A stretch of 64,000 nucleotides of DNA, taken from Collinsella aerofaciens. Its GTDB lineage: Bacteria > Actinomycetota > Coriobacteriia > Coriobacteriales > Coriobacteriaceae. The notes below the pieces were generated by a model, which was given only the letters and a program-made list of their open reading frames with translations, did not search any database and was not told the origin of the DNA. A program made the translations under genes and the position numbers. Of this stretch, positions 1 to 8,301 are shown piece after piece (within the stretch, counting starts at the first letter, position 1; every line of letters starts with the position of its first letter). The stretch lies in NCBI RefSeq assembly GCF_963360655.1, contig NZ_OY725712.1:1178001-1242000 (forward strand), given 5' to 3'.

Positions 1-2697
1 GAGGTCGTCGACCGCTTCGATACCTTCGTGCATCCCAAGCAGCTGATTCCCGCCGAGATCACCGAGCTCACGAGCATTACAAATGCCGATGTGGCAGATG
101 CCCCGTCGGCCGTTGAGGCCGTAGCCGCTCTCGCCGATTTTGTCGGTGGTTGCCCGGTAATCGCACATAACGCCACGTTCGACCGCTCGTTTATCGAGTC
201 GGTCAAAGGCGGCGTCAACGTGAGCGATATCTGGATCGATTCGCTGGCGCTGTCGCGCATCGCGCTTCCGCGCCTGGCATCGCACAAGTTGTCTTTTATG
301 GCCGATCTGTTTGGCTGTGACTCGGTATCACACCGTGCCAATGCCGACGTCGACGCCCTGTGTGGCGTATGGCGCGTGTTGCTCGTGGCGCTCACCGACT
401 TGCCTCAGGGCCTCATGGCGCGCCTAGCCGACATGCATCCGGATGTGCCTTGGTCCTATCGTCCTATCTTCTCATTCTTGGCAGGGCAGAACCCTGGTTC
501 TATCTTCTCTCTCAGCGCCGCTCGTGCTGACGTTCTCAAGGCCGATCGCGCCGACGATCGGGTGGACGCCGACGAACTGCCGGTCCTCAAGATGCCGAGT
601 CGTGAGGAGATTGAGGCAGACTATGCGCCAGGTGGCCTGGTCAATCGCATGTATCCCACCTACGAGCCGCGTGATGAGCAGATCGCGATGGCGCTCGAGG
701 TCCGCGATGCGCTGGTCACGGGCACTCATCGTGTAATTGAGGCGGGCACGGGCGTCGGCAAATCGATGGCCTATCTGGTGCCTTTTGCCGAGGCAGCGCG
801 CCGTAACAACATCACGGTTGGTATTGCGACCAAATCGAATAATCTTGCCGACCAGCTCATGTACCATGAGCTGCCAAAACTTGCCGAGCAACTGGACGGT
901 GGTCTGTCATTTTGCGCTCTCAAGGGGTATGACCACTATCCATGCCTGCGCAAGCTTGAGCGCATGAGCCGCGGCCAGGTCGAGATTACCACCAAGCGCG
1001 ATCCGGCGGACACGCTCACGGCGGTCGCGGTCATTATGGCGTACGTCTGCCAATCAGCCGATGGCGACCTCGACTCGCTCGGCATTCGGTGGCGCAGCGT
1101 CAACCGCCCCGACTTTACGACGGCCTCGCGCGAGTGTGCTCGTCGCCTCTGCCCGTTTTTCCCTGATAAATGTTTGGTCCACGGCGCTCGCCGTCGTGCA
1201 GCGCATGCCGACGTGGTGGTCACCAACCATTCCCTGCTGTTCCGCAATGTCGCGGCCGAGGGCAGGATTTTACCTCCGATTCGTCATTGGGTAATCGACG
1301 AGGCCCATTCCATCGAGCGCGAGGCGCGCCGTCAGTGGGCGCGCGTGGTGTCGGCGGACGAATCACGCGTTCTGTTTGAGCGCCTGGGTGGCTCGAGCAC
1401 CGGTGCGCTAAGCCAGGTCTCCCGTGATTTGGCAACCTCCGAGGGCTCTACGCTCTATCTGGGCCTTACTGCCAAGGCGACGTCGACGGTTGCGCGCGCG
1501 AGCATGGCAATCGCCGACGTGTTCGATGGCGTTCGCGAGCTCGGCCGCCGTGCCCGTGGGGGTTATGACAATGCCAATCTATGGATTGGCCCCGAGCTGC
1601 GCGAATCTGACGACTGGCATGATTTCTTACAGTCGGCCTACGCTGCCATCGACGTATTGGAACAGACTGACAAGAGCGTCGACGCGCTGGTGCAAGCCGT
1701 CGCCGCCGACAAGCCCGAGGTTGTTGTCGACCTGGGTGATATCTCGCGCCGCCTGCACGAGCTGGCCGAGAACCTCAAACTCATCATTGATGGCACCGAT
1801 GAACACTACGTGTATTCGCTGCAGGTCAATCGCAGGCTGCGTGCCGGCGGAGAGTCAATGACCGCAGAGCGCATCGACATTGGCGAGGCCTTGGCAACCG
1901 AGTGGCTGCCCGAGGTTCACACGGCTATCTTTGCCTCGGCGACCATGACGGTGTCCAAAAGCTTCGAACACTTTAACCACGCGGTCGGCCTCGATCGCAT
2001 CGGCGCTTCAACATCCTCATCGCTGCACTTGGACTCGAGCTACGACTTCGATTCGAACATGGCTGTAGTCGTTGCGGGCGATATCCCCGATCCGCGCGAT
2101 CGCGAGAGCTATCTTACGGCGCTCGAGCGCGTGCTGGTCGACGCCCATCTTGCCATGGGCGGATCGGTGCTCACACTGTTCACCAATCGGCGCGACATGG
2201 AAGACCTGTACGCCCGCGTTGAGCCCAAGATGGCCCGTGCGGGTCTGGAGCTCAACTGCCAGCAGCGCAACTCATCTCCTCGTCGCCTGCGCGATCGGTT
2301 TATCAACGAGCCGACTTCATCGCTTTTTGCGCTTAAGGCCTTCTGGGAGGGGTTCGACGCCAGCGGCGAGACGCTGCGCTGCGTCATCATTCCCAAGCTG
2401 CCGTTCTCGAGTCCCACGGACCCGCTCTCGTGCGAGCGCAACCTGCGCGAAGACCGCGCTTGGGCGCGCTATTCGCTGCCCGAGGCGGTGCTCGAGGTCA
2501 AGCAGGCGGCCGGCCGCCTTATCCGCTCGTCGACCGATTGCGGCGTGCTGATTCTGGCCGACCCGCGCCTGGTGACGAAGGGCTACGGAAAGAAGTTCTT
2601 AACGTCGCTGCCCACGAGCTCCTACCAGCGCATCGAATCGGCGCAGATCGGGCACTATCTGCAACTGTGGCGCGCACGCCACGAGCGGCGGCGCTAA
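1..2697 (+). CDS. dinG: DinG-family helicase with N-terminal DEDDh exonuclease domain (5' end outside window)
   Basis: The reading frame is open from base 1 and in frame with the annotated body, so the true start lies upstream; the first in-window residues (DRFDTFVHP...IPAEITELT) are the usual first exonuclease block. The later exonuclease motifs AHNATFD and SHRANADVDAL give the DEDDh catalytic His/Asp. The helicase part shows Walker A EAGTGVGKS, a DEAH box (IDEAHS), and four cysteines (PCLRK, SREC, RLCPF, DKCLV) between motifs I and II, as in the Fe-S cluster of XPD/DinG helicases. The C-terminal motif QAAGRLIRS is the arginine-finger block. Known family role: 5'-3' DNA unwinding in repair and replication-conflict resolution, fused here to a DnaQ-like nuclease as in many Gram-positives. 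Its stop overlaps the stop of the convergent WYL gene by 4 nt. Confidence 0.93.
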   Translation, partial: EVVDRFDTFVHPKQLIPAEITELTSITNADVADAPSAVEAVAALADFVGGCPVIAHNATFDRSFIESVKGGVNVSDIWIDSLALSRIALPRLASHKLSFMADLFGCDSVSHRANADVDALCGVWRVLLVALTDLPQGLMARLADMHPDVPWSYRPIFSFLAGQNPGSIFSLSAARADVLKADRADDRVDADELPVLKMPSREEIEADYAPGGLVNRMYPTYEPRDEQIAMALEVRDALVTGTHRVIEAGTGVGKSMAYLVPFAEAARRNNITVGIATKSNNLADQLMYHELPKLAEQLDGGLSFCALKGYDHYPCLRKLERMSRGQVEITTKRDPADTLTAVAVIMAYVCQSADGDLDSLGIRWRSVNRPDFTTASRECARRLCPFFPDKCLVHGARRRAAHADVVVTNHSLLFRNVAAEGRILPPIRHWVIDEAHSIEREARRQWARVVSADESRVLFERLGGSSTGALSQVSRDLATSEGSTLYLGLTAKATSTVARASMAIADVFDGVRELGRRARGGYDNANLWIGPELRESDDWHDFLQSAYAAIDVLEQTDKSVDALVQAVAADKPEVVVDLGDISRRLHELAENLKLIIDGTDEHYVYSLQVNRRLRAGGESMTAERIDIGEALATEWLPEVHTAIFASATMTVSKSFEHFNHAVGLDRIGASTSSSLHLDSSYDFDSNMAVVVAGDIPDPRDRESYLTALERVLVDAHLAMGGSVLTLFTNRRDMEDLYARVEPKMARAGLELNCQQRNSSPRRLRDRFINEPTSSLFALKAFWEGFDASGETLRCVIIPKLPFSSPTDPLSCERNLREDRAWARYSLPEAVLEVKQAAGRLIRSSTDCGVLILADPRLVTKGYGKKFLTSLPTSSYQRIESAQIGHYLQLWRARHERRR

Positions 2698-3611
2698 AGC
2701 GGACAGACGAGGGTTTTTGCCATATCGCACAGGCGCTTTGACAGGGCGGCGTCATCCAAGATGCGGATGGCTCCGCCCGCTGCGATTACCTGGCTCAGTA
2801 GCCAACGCTCGGAGCCGTAATGCACAGTTACCGTTGCCATGTCTGCCCCGCCGCGCTCGATTAGGGTGATGCCGGCCCAGTCCAGATGCTCCGCCATATC
2901 GAATGGCATCAAGAGCTTTGCGCTGCGCTGCGTCCGGGCAAGGGAATCGTGGAGGGATGCGACGTCCGGTGTGTGAGGCACGACGGAGTCTTCCGTCAAG
3001 GCGAGTCCCTCGATTTTATCCATGCGATAGGTGCGCTGCTCATCGACTGTGATGTCCCAGGCAATCAGGTATGTTTGGTCGCCGTTTGCCGTAATGCGCA
3101 AGGGGTCGACCAGACGCTCGCGTGGCCGTGCATCGTCCATCGAGCGATATGAGATGCGGCAGCGAACGCCGTCCTGAATGGCACAGCTCAGCTGCTGCCA
3201 GTGCGACCCGTGGTTGACGGTGTCAAAGACGCGCTGGTTATAGCCGAGCTCTTCGGGTAGAAGGGCGTGTCGAATCCGAGCTGCCGTCTGCGGCTCGATC
3301 CCCAACGATTCAAGTTCGTGGTTGAGCACAGCGCCCTCGGCTGCACTCAAACGCAACGGTAGCACACGCCCGGCGTCACCAGTGAGGACCACACGCTCGC
3401 CGTGGCATTCGCAGATGATGCGCGCACCAGATTCTCGGTCCGCGAGCGTCGAGACGATCTCGAGAATCTCGTCGAGCGATACTCCCGTGATGTCAAAGCG
3501 GCCGCAAATCTCGGTTCGTGTCATGCCGCTCTCGCCGGCGGCGTAGAGGGCCTCCATGATGTCGATGGCGCGCGAGAGTCTCTGCTCGCTGGTGAGTTTA
3601 CGCACGGGCAT
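2694..3611 (-). CDS. WYL-domain transcriptional regulator (second of pair)
   Basis: 305 aa from the ATG at 3611. The longer frame to 3632 begins with TTG inside the upstream gene and has no ribosome site. Residues 1-70 look like a winged helix-turn-helix (SEQRLSRAIDIMEAL...EICGRFDIT), and residues 130-230 hold a WYL domain (CRISYRSMDDARPRERLVDPLRI...YLIAWD). The start overlaps the end of the preceding WYL gene by 14 nt, so the two are translated together. Adjacent WYL pairs in Actinobacteria (PafB/PafC) form one heteromeric DNA-damage regulator; that this pair does the same is inference. WYL domains are thought to bind a nucleic-acid or nucleotide ligand. Confidence 0.85.
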   Translation of the reverse strand: MPVRKLTSEQRLSRAIDIMEALYAAGESGMTRTEICGRFDITGVSLDEILEIVSTLADRESGARIICECHGERVVLTGDAGRVLPLRLSAAEGAVLNHELESLGIEPQTAARIRHALLPEELGYNQRVFDTVNHGSHWQQLSCAIQDGVRCRISYRSMDDARPRERLVDPLRITANGDQTYLIAWDITVDEQRTYRMDKIEGLALTEDSVVPHTPDVASLHDSLARTQRSAKLLMPFDMAEHLDWAGITLIERGGADMATVTVHYGSERWLLSQVIAAGGAIRILDDAALSKRLCDMAKTLVCPL

Positions 3612-4620
3612 ACTCGTGCACCGTCCTTTCAATGAGGTGGTTCCACGCCTGCTTGAGCGATTTGGGGGCCATGGGCCTCATGCCGTCCATGGCGTGGGCC
3701 ATGCAAAATGAGGCGGCGGCTTCAAGGTCGCGCACGTCAACGGTCCAGATCCATCCCGCATCGGTGTGTGTGAGCTCACCTCGCCCGCGCGTGAGGCCGT
3801 TGATCATATCGATCTGCGTCTGAGGGGCGAACGAGAACGTGGCTGCAACGGGCGGTCGGTCGGCGAAATCGAATTCAAAGAACAGATAGTCGTTGAGATT
3901 GAAGTCCGCAGGGATGGCGTAGGCCTTCGAAGGACGCCATGCGCGAACGATACGGTCGCAGCGGAATGTCCTGATGTCGTCGGTGACATTGTCGAGGCCG
4001 CAGAAGTACGCCACGCCCTCGCGTTCGAACATGCCGTAGACACAGACGGTACGTTCTTTCTGCTCGCCGCGTCCGTTCTGATATAAAAATCGCAGCGCGC
4101 ATCGCTCGGCAAAGGCGCTCCATACCGCATCGACGGTGGGAGAGCGGCGGATCGGTACTTCGTCCACCGTCGTCCTGCCGGTGAGGTAGGCAATTTTGGA
4201 GCGAATATCGGCAAGCGGCGCGGCAAAGGTGGAAGAGCCGGCCGCTAGCGTCTGGTCGATGGCGTTGAGTAGGATATCGGCGTCGTCTGCGGTGATGAGG
4301 CCGCCTGCAGCAAACGTGTGCTCGCGGTCGATTGTCCACGAGCTTTCCTCGGTCTCCTGCGCACCGGCGGGGCGAACCTCCTTGATTAAGATGCCACGCT
4401 CGAGCAGTTTGTCACGATCGCGCCGAAACTTGCGCTTATCCGAGTCGATATTGCCCGAGCCATATCCCAGGTCAGAATCCAAGACGATCTGCTCGGTCGT
4501 CAGCGGTTCGGGGGAGCTGTTGAGCACAAAGAAAAGATTGAGGATGCGCTGAGCCGTTTTATCGAAACCGGGCTCCGAATTCCCCTTTTTAATTGTCGCG
4601 GTCGCGTCGCTTGCCGTCAT
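3598..4620 (-). CDS. WYL-domain transcriptional regulator (first of pair)
   Basis: 340 aa starting at the ATG at 4620. The N-terminal about 90 residues look like a helix-turn-helix domain (AQRILNLFFVLNSSPEPLTTEQIV...KFRRDRDKLLERGI); the centre carries the WYL-type fold (ALRFLYQNGRGEQKERTVCVYGMFEREGVAYFCGLD), and the C-terminus a small WCX-like domain. It is the upstream member of a two-gene unit with the WYL gene that overlaps its 3' end, and it is divergent from the M28-like gene at 4819, so the 198-bp gap should hold both promoters. Paired WYL proteins suggest a heterodimeric regulator; the target is unknown, though the neighbouring DinG-type helicase fits a DNA-damage theme. Confidence 0.85.
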   Translation of the reverse strand: MTASDATATIKKGNSEPGFDKTAQRILNLFFVLNSSPEPLTTEQIVLDSDLGYGSGNIDSDKRKFRRDRDKLLERGILIKEVRPAGAQETEESSWTIDREHTFAAGGLITADDADILLNAIDQTLAAGSSTFAAPLADIRSKIAYLTGRTTVDEVPIRRSPTVDAVWSAFAERCALRFLYQNGRGEQKERTVCVYGMFEREGVAYFCGLDNVTDDIRTFRCDRIVRAWRPSKAYAIPADFNLNDYLFFEFDFADRPPVAATFSFAPQTQIDMINGLTRGRGELTHTDAGWIWTVDVRDLEAAASFCMAHAMDGMRPMAPKSLKQAWNHLIERTVHEYARA

Positions 4621-4818
4621 AGAGTCCTCGCATGAGAAGGTGGTTTGCTGCCATGATTTTAGTCCGATATGGAGATTAGGCTATATCCTTGTCCGCTCGA
4701 GGCGTTAAGATGGCCCGAATTCGGTCGTTTGCGCTCGCTCGGGGTATACTTTCGACTATATACGGTTCTAATGTGCATGCATTGGGCCTATTTGTCGGAT
4801 TATGGATGTGGAGCGCAC

Positions 4819-7800
4819 ATGGCGAACACCCAGAACTATATTAACCACCTGCTGCAGAACACCGGCATTACGCCGGCATGCAGCGAAGAAGAGCGCTTGG
4901 CTGCCGAGGATATCGCTCAGATCTTCCGCAACCACGGCTTTGACCCCGAGGTTCAGGAGTTCAATGCCCCGGCGCCCAGTAGATTGGCATTTGCCGTTAC
5001 CGGTATTCTTGCGTTTGCCGGCGCCCTGCTGATGGGCATCGGCGGCGGTATCGGCTTGGTCGGCACCTTGCTGGCCATTGTCGGCGCCGTTCTTTACGTG
5101 CTCGAGCGCACGGGCCACCCCGTGGTTTCGCGCCTGGGCAAGACGGGCGTGAGCCAAAATGTCATCGCCTACCACAAGGCCTCGGGCCCGCTCGCGTCTC
5201 CGCGCAACCGCCCGGTGGTCGTTGTCGCACACTACGACTCTCCCCGTGCTGAGCTGCTCGCCCGCGAGCCCTATGCTTCGTATCGTGCGCTCATCGCCAA
5301 GCTGTTGCCCGTTGCCACGATTGCCCCTGCTGCCGTTGCCATCCTGCGTATCCTGCCGCTCCCCGGCGCGCTCAAGGTTCTGCTGTGGATTGTCGCGATC
5401 CTCGCTTCCCTCGTTGCACTTGCCAACGCGGCAAACATCATCTCTAACCGCCACGTTCTTCCCTATACGTCCGGCGCGGTGTGCAACAAGTCTTCTGTCG
5501 CCGCTATGCTCGGCGTTATGGACAACGTTGCTCCCTTCCAGGGCGAGAACGAGTTTCCCGACGATGTTCCGTTCGATACCTATTTTGGGGAGCAGAAACG
5601 TCGTGCCGAGGAAATGGCGCGCGCGGCGGCGGAGTATGCCGCGGCCCAGCAGCAAAACGACTACGGCAACACCATCGAGTACGAAGAGCCTACCTACGCC
5701 GAGGACGAGTTCGGTCAGCCGATTGCTCCCGACGCTCAAACCGAGCCCGAACAGGGCGAGGCTTTTGACGAGCAGATTGAGGGCTTTGAGGGTGCGTCTG
5801 CCGACGAGACGCTGATTGGCGCCATCGTGCCCGAGGATCAGAATCAGGCTGTCCAGGCCGAAGAGTTCAATGACGAGGTTCCCGCTGCTGAGCCGGCGGA
5901 GGAGCCTGCCGCGGCCGAGCCCGAGCCCAAGCTCTATCGCAACGCCGCCGGCAACATTCGCTTTGGTTCGGATGCCATCCGTGCACTCGGAATGCTTCCC
6001 GAGTCCTGCACGCTCGATTACGAGGAGGGCGAGGAGCCGACGTTTGAGCCCGAGCCTGCGCCCGTTGTCACTGCGGATGATGAGTCTGCCGCGGTTACCG
6101 CTGCCGTTGCCGAGCCCGAGGCGGTGTCCGCGATCGATCCCGCGGCAGGACTGGACATTTTGGCTCCCGCCGCGCCGGCGCAAGACGTTGCGGACGAGTC
6201 TGACGACGATTACGTTGAACAGCCGAGGCGCGTGTCTTACGAGAGCGATACTGATTTCTCTGCCGAGATTCCCGCGGCAACGCCCCATGCCGATATTGCA
6301 TCCGCGTTCTCTTCGATTGGCGCCAGCGCTTCCAGCTTCTTTAAGGGTGCGCTTGCAAAGGGCAGGAAATTTGTCGACGATTTCGAGGAGAAGCGCGCTG
6401 CCGCACGCGAGGCTGCCGAGCAGGAGGCTATCGCTCAGCAGCAGGCAGCCGAGGCGGCACGTGAGCGCGCGGCGCAAGAGTTCGAGCAGAACGAGGCTAT
6501 GCAGTCCGGGCCCGTCGACGCTGCCGAAGCTACGACGTCCTTTGAGTCCCAGCAACCGACGTCAGCGGATGTTGTTGAGGCAACAACGTCTTTCGAGGCT
6601 CAGCAGCACGTCGATAGCACCATGTCGTTTGATGCCGCGCAGTTCGATTCCACGATAACGTTTGAAAAGCAAGGCACCGCAATTGCCGAGCCCCTTCCTG
6701 TTTCCGATGAGCAGGGCGACGCGGCAGACGATGACGAGCCCATTGATGCTGCCGAAATCCAAGATGCCGCCGAGGACGAGTCCGTCGAGGCCAACTCTGA
6801 CGAAGAGCAATACGCGGCAGCCGATCAAGGTGATTCGACCGAGGTCGAGCAGGAGGAAGTGCCTGCGGTTTCCGAGACTCCCGAGACGGATGAGTCGAGG
6901 CCTTACTCCACGCAGATTTTCACCATGCCGACCCCGAGTGGTTCCGGTGCCACGGTTGCCAATGTCGCTCCCACCCAGGACGAAACGGTCGATTCCCTTA
7001 TGGCCCAGATTTCCTCCCAGGCATCGCCGCGTCCGCAGATGAATGTTCCCGATCCGGCGTCGGCACCGTCGCCTGCACCTTCCTCGTCTCCGCTGGCTTC
7101 GGTCCCCGATCCGTCGCTGCCGTCTATGAAGCAGGCAAACGTTGCGTCTCGCACGTCGCTGTTCGACCTTCCCGATCCCTCTGCCCAGGTCAACGACCCC
7201 TTTGCTACTGCCCAGGGTCCCGAACCCACATCGGCACCCGTTGCGCCTTCTATGCCCGTTGCGTCGGGCGCGCAGCCGATCGAGACCATTTCGGCTCCCG
7301 CCCCGGCGGCACCCAAGTCTCGCAAACGCGGCCTGGGTGGCCTGTTCGGTCGTAAAAGGAAAAACGAGCAGGACAGCATGAGTGATTGGCTGGGCGTCGA
7401 AGACGATTACGATGCCAAGAAGTCCGGTCGCGGTATCGGTTCGTGGGATAACTTCGAGGACGATAACGATGGCTGGAAGGGCGGCGCTACGTCTTCCGAT
7501 GGCGCTTCTTCCGAAGATATGCTCTCGGCTGTCGCCTCTATGGGCGATGATGAGCTGCTCGGTCACGATATCTGGTTTGTGGCAACGGGCGCCTCGGATT
7601 GTGATGGCGCCGGCATGAAGGCCTTCTTGGCTTCGCATCGCGATAAACTCCGCGGCGTATTCTTCATCAATCTTGAATCCGTCGGCGCCGGTAGGCTTTC
7701 GGTGGTGACGGTCGAGGGCGAACAGCAGCTGCTCAAGGGCGATCGCCGCATCATGAACCTGGTCAGCAAGGTGTGCAAGTCGTTCCATGTCGATTGTGGC

Positions 7801-7995
7801 GCGCTCGAGATGCCCTATGCCAAGACCGATGCCTATGCCGCGCTCGAGGCGAGCCGCCGAGCCCTCACCATCGCCGGCGTGGACGGCACGCGTCTGGCTT
7901 GCGCTCGTACCGAGGACGACCTGCCCCACAATGTCAACCCGACGAACATTGCCACGGTATCCGAGGTCGTGACCGAGGTTATCCGCCGTTCGTAG
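4819..7995 (+). CDS. M28-peptidase-like membrane protein with a very long disordered insertion
   Basis: 1058 aa from ATG 4819, preceded by GGAG at 4810; the upstream extension to 4669 has no ribosome site and non-family sequence. The order is: short cytosolic start, two hydrophobic hairpins (about residues 55-95 and 155-205), first half of an M28 fold (VVVAHYDSP, H138/D140), then about 670 Ala/Pro/Glu-rich acidic residues (about 235-905) that look disordered and include a basic patch SRKRGLGGLFGRKRK, then the second M28 half (GHDIWFVATGAS, INLES with E953, KTDAY with D1004, DLPHN with H1037). Usual M28 metal or base positions look altered: the bridging Asp region reads CNKSS (222-226) and the catalytic EE reads SD (926-927). 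Possibly a pseudopeptidase. Runs 21 nt ahead of the small membrane gene at 8017. Confidence 0.75.
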   Translation: MANTQNYINHLLQNTGITPACSEEERLAAEDIAQIFRNHGFDPEVQEFNAPAPSRLAFAVTGILAFAGALLMGIGGGIGLVGTLLAIVGAVLYVLERTGHPVVSRLGKTGVSQNVIAYHKASGPLASPRNRPVVVVAHYDSPRAELLAREPYASYRALIAKLLPVATIAPAAVAILRILPLPGALKVLLWIVAILASLVALANAANIISNRHVLPYTSGAVCNKSSVAAMLGVMDNVAPFQGENEFPDDVPFDTYFGEQKRRAEEMARAAAEYAAAQQQNDYGNTIEYEEPTYAEDEFGQPIAPDAQTEPEQGEAFDEQIEGFEGASADETLIGAIVPEDQNQAVQAEEFNDEVPAAEPAEEPAAAEPEPKLYRNAAGNIRFGSDAIRALGMLPESCTLDYEEGEEPTFEPEPAPVVTADDESAAVTAAVAEPEAVSAIDPAAGLDILAPAAPAQDVADESDDDYVEQPRRVSYESDTDFSAEIPAATPHADIASAFSSIGASASSFFKGALAKGRKFVDDFEEKRAAAREAAEQEAIAQQQAAEAARERAAQEFEQNEAMQSGPVDAAEATTSFESQQPTSADVVEATTSFEAQQHVDSTMSFDAAQFDSTITFEKQGTAIAEPLPVSDEQGDAADDDEPIDAAEIQDAAEDESVEANSDEEQYAAADQGDSTEVEQEEVPAVSETPETDESRPYSTQIFTMPTPSGSGATVANVAPTQDETVDSLMAQISSQASPRPQMNVPDPASAPSPAPSSSPLASVPDPSLPSMKQANVASRTSLFDLPDPSAQVNDPFATAQGPEPTSAPVAPSMPVASGAQPIETISAPAPAAPKSRKRGLGGLFGRKRKNEQDSMSDWLGVEDDYDAKKSGRGIGSWDNFEDDNDGWKGGATSSDGASSEDMLSAVASMGDDELLGHDIWFVATGASDCDGAGMKAFLASHRDKLRGVFFINLESVGAGRLSVVTVEGEQQLLKGDRRIMNLVSKVCKSFHVDCGALEMPYAKTDAYAALEASRRALTIAGVDGTRLACARTEDDLPHNVNPTNIATVSEVVTEVIRRS

Positions 7996-8016
7996 ACGGA
8001 GCTCTAAGGAGTCAAC

Positions 8017-8235
8017 GTGTTTTCGTATATTAAGCGCCATTGGCCTGTCTACGTGATTTTGACCTTGATTGCCATTGCGTTAGGATTTGGGGCTGCCTAC
8101 ATCGTGGGTGCAAAGGGCTCGACCCCCGCCTCCGCAATCAGCGAAGAGGTGGAGCAAGAACAGAGTACGGGTGCCGATGGGATTCCTGAGTCCGAGCAGG
8201 CAATCGTTGATGGTGGATCTTCGTCTGCAGAGTAG
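8017..8235 (+). CDS. Small single-pass membrane protein, function unknown
   Basis: 72 aa with a GTG start behind TAAGGAG at 8005-8011. Residues 1-10 are basic, about 10-30 form one transmembrane helix (VYVILTLIAIALGFGAAYIVGA), and the remainder is acidic, Ser/Glu-rich and probably outside the membrane. It follows the M28-like gene by 21 nt and ends before a strong bidirectional terminator, so the two probably form one transcription unit. I do not recognise a family. Confidence 0.7.
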   Translation: MFSYIKRHWPVYVILTLIAIALGFGAAYIVGAKGSTPASAISEEVEQEQSTGADGIPESEQAIVDGGSSSAE

Positions 8236-8258
8236 ATACGGCGATTTACATGATTGAA

Positions 8259-8295
8259 AGCGGGCGAGCCAGGGGACTGGCTCGCCCGCTTTTTC
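8259..8295. terminator. Bidirectional intrinsic terminator
   Basis: Perfect stem of 14 bp (8259-8272 with 8277-8290), GGGA loop, followed by TTTTT on the plus strand and preceded by a short A-run that serves the minus strand. It separates the 3' ends of the small membrane gene and the convergent surface-protein gene. Confidence 0.85.
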
Positions 8296-8301
8296 ATCGC
8301 G

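Noticed and set aside
4669-4818. Upstream start for the M28-like gene
   Set aside because: No ribosome site, family sequence begins at the ATG at 4819, and the segment contains promoter-like AT-rich sequence.
6562-8040. 492-codon open frame on the minus strand
   Set aside because: Shadow of the long low-complexity region of the M28-like gene; Arg/Gly-rich without domains.
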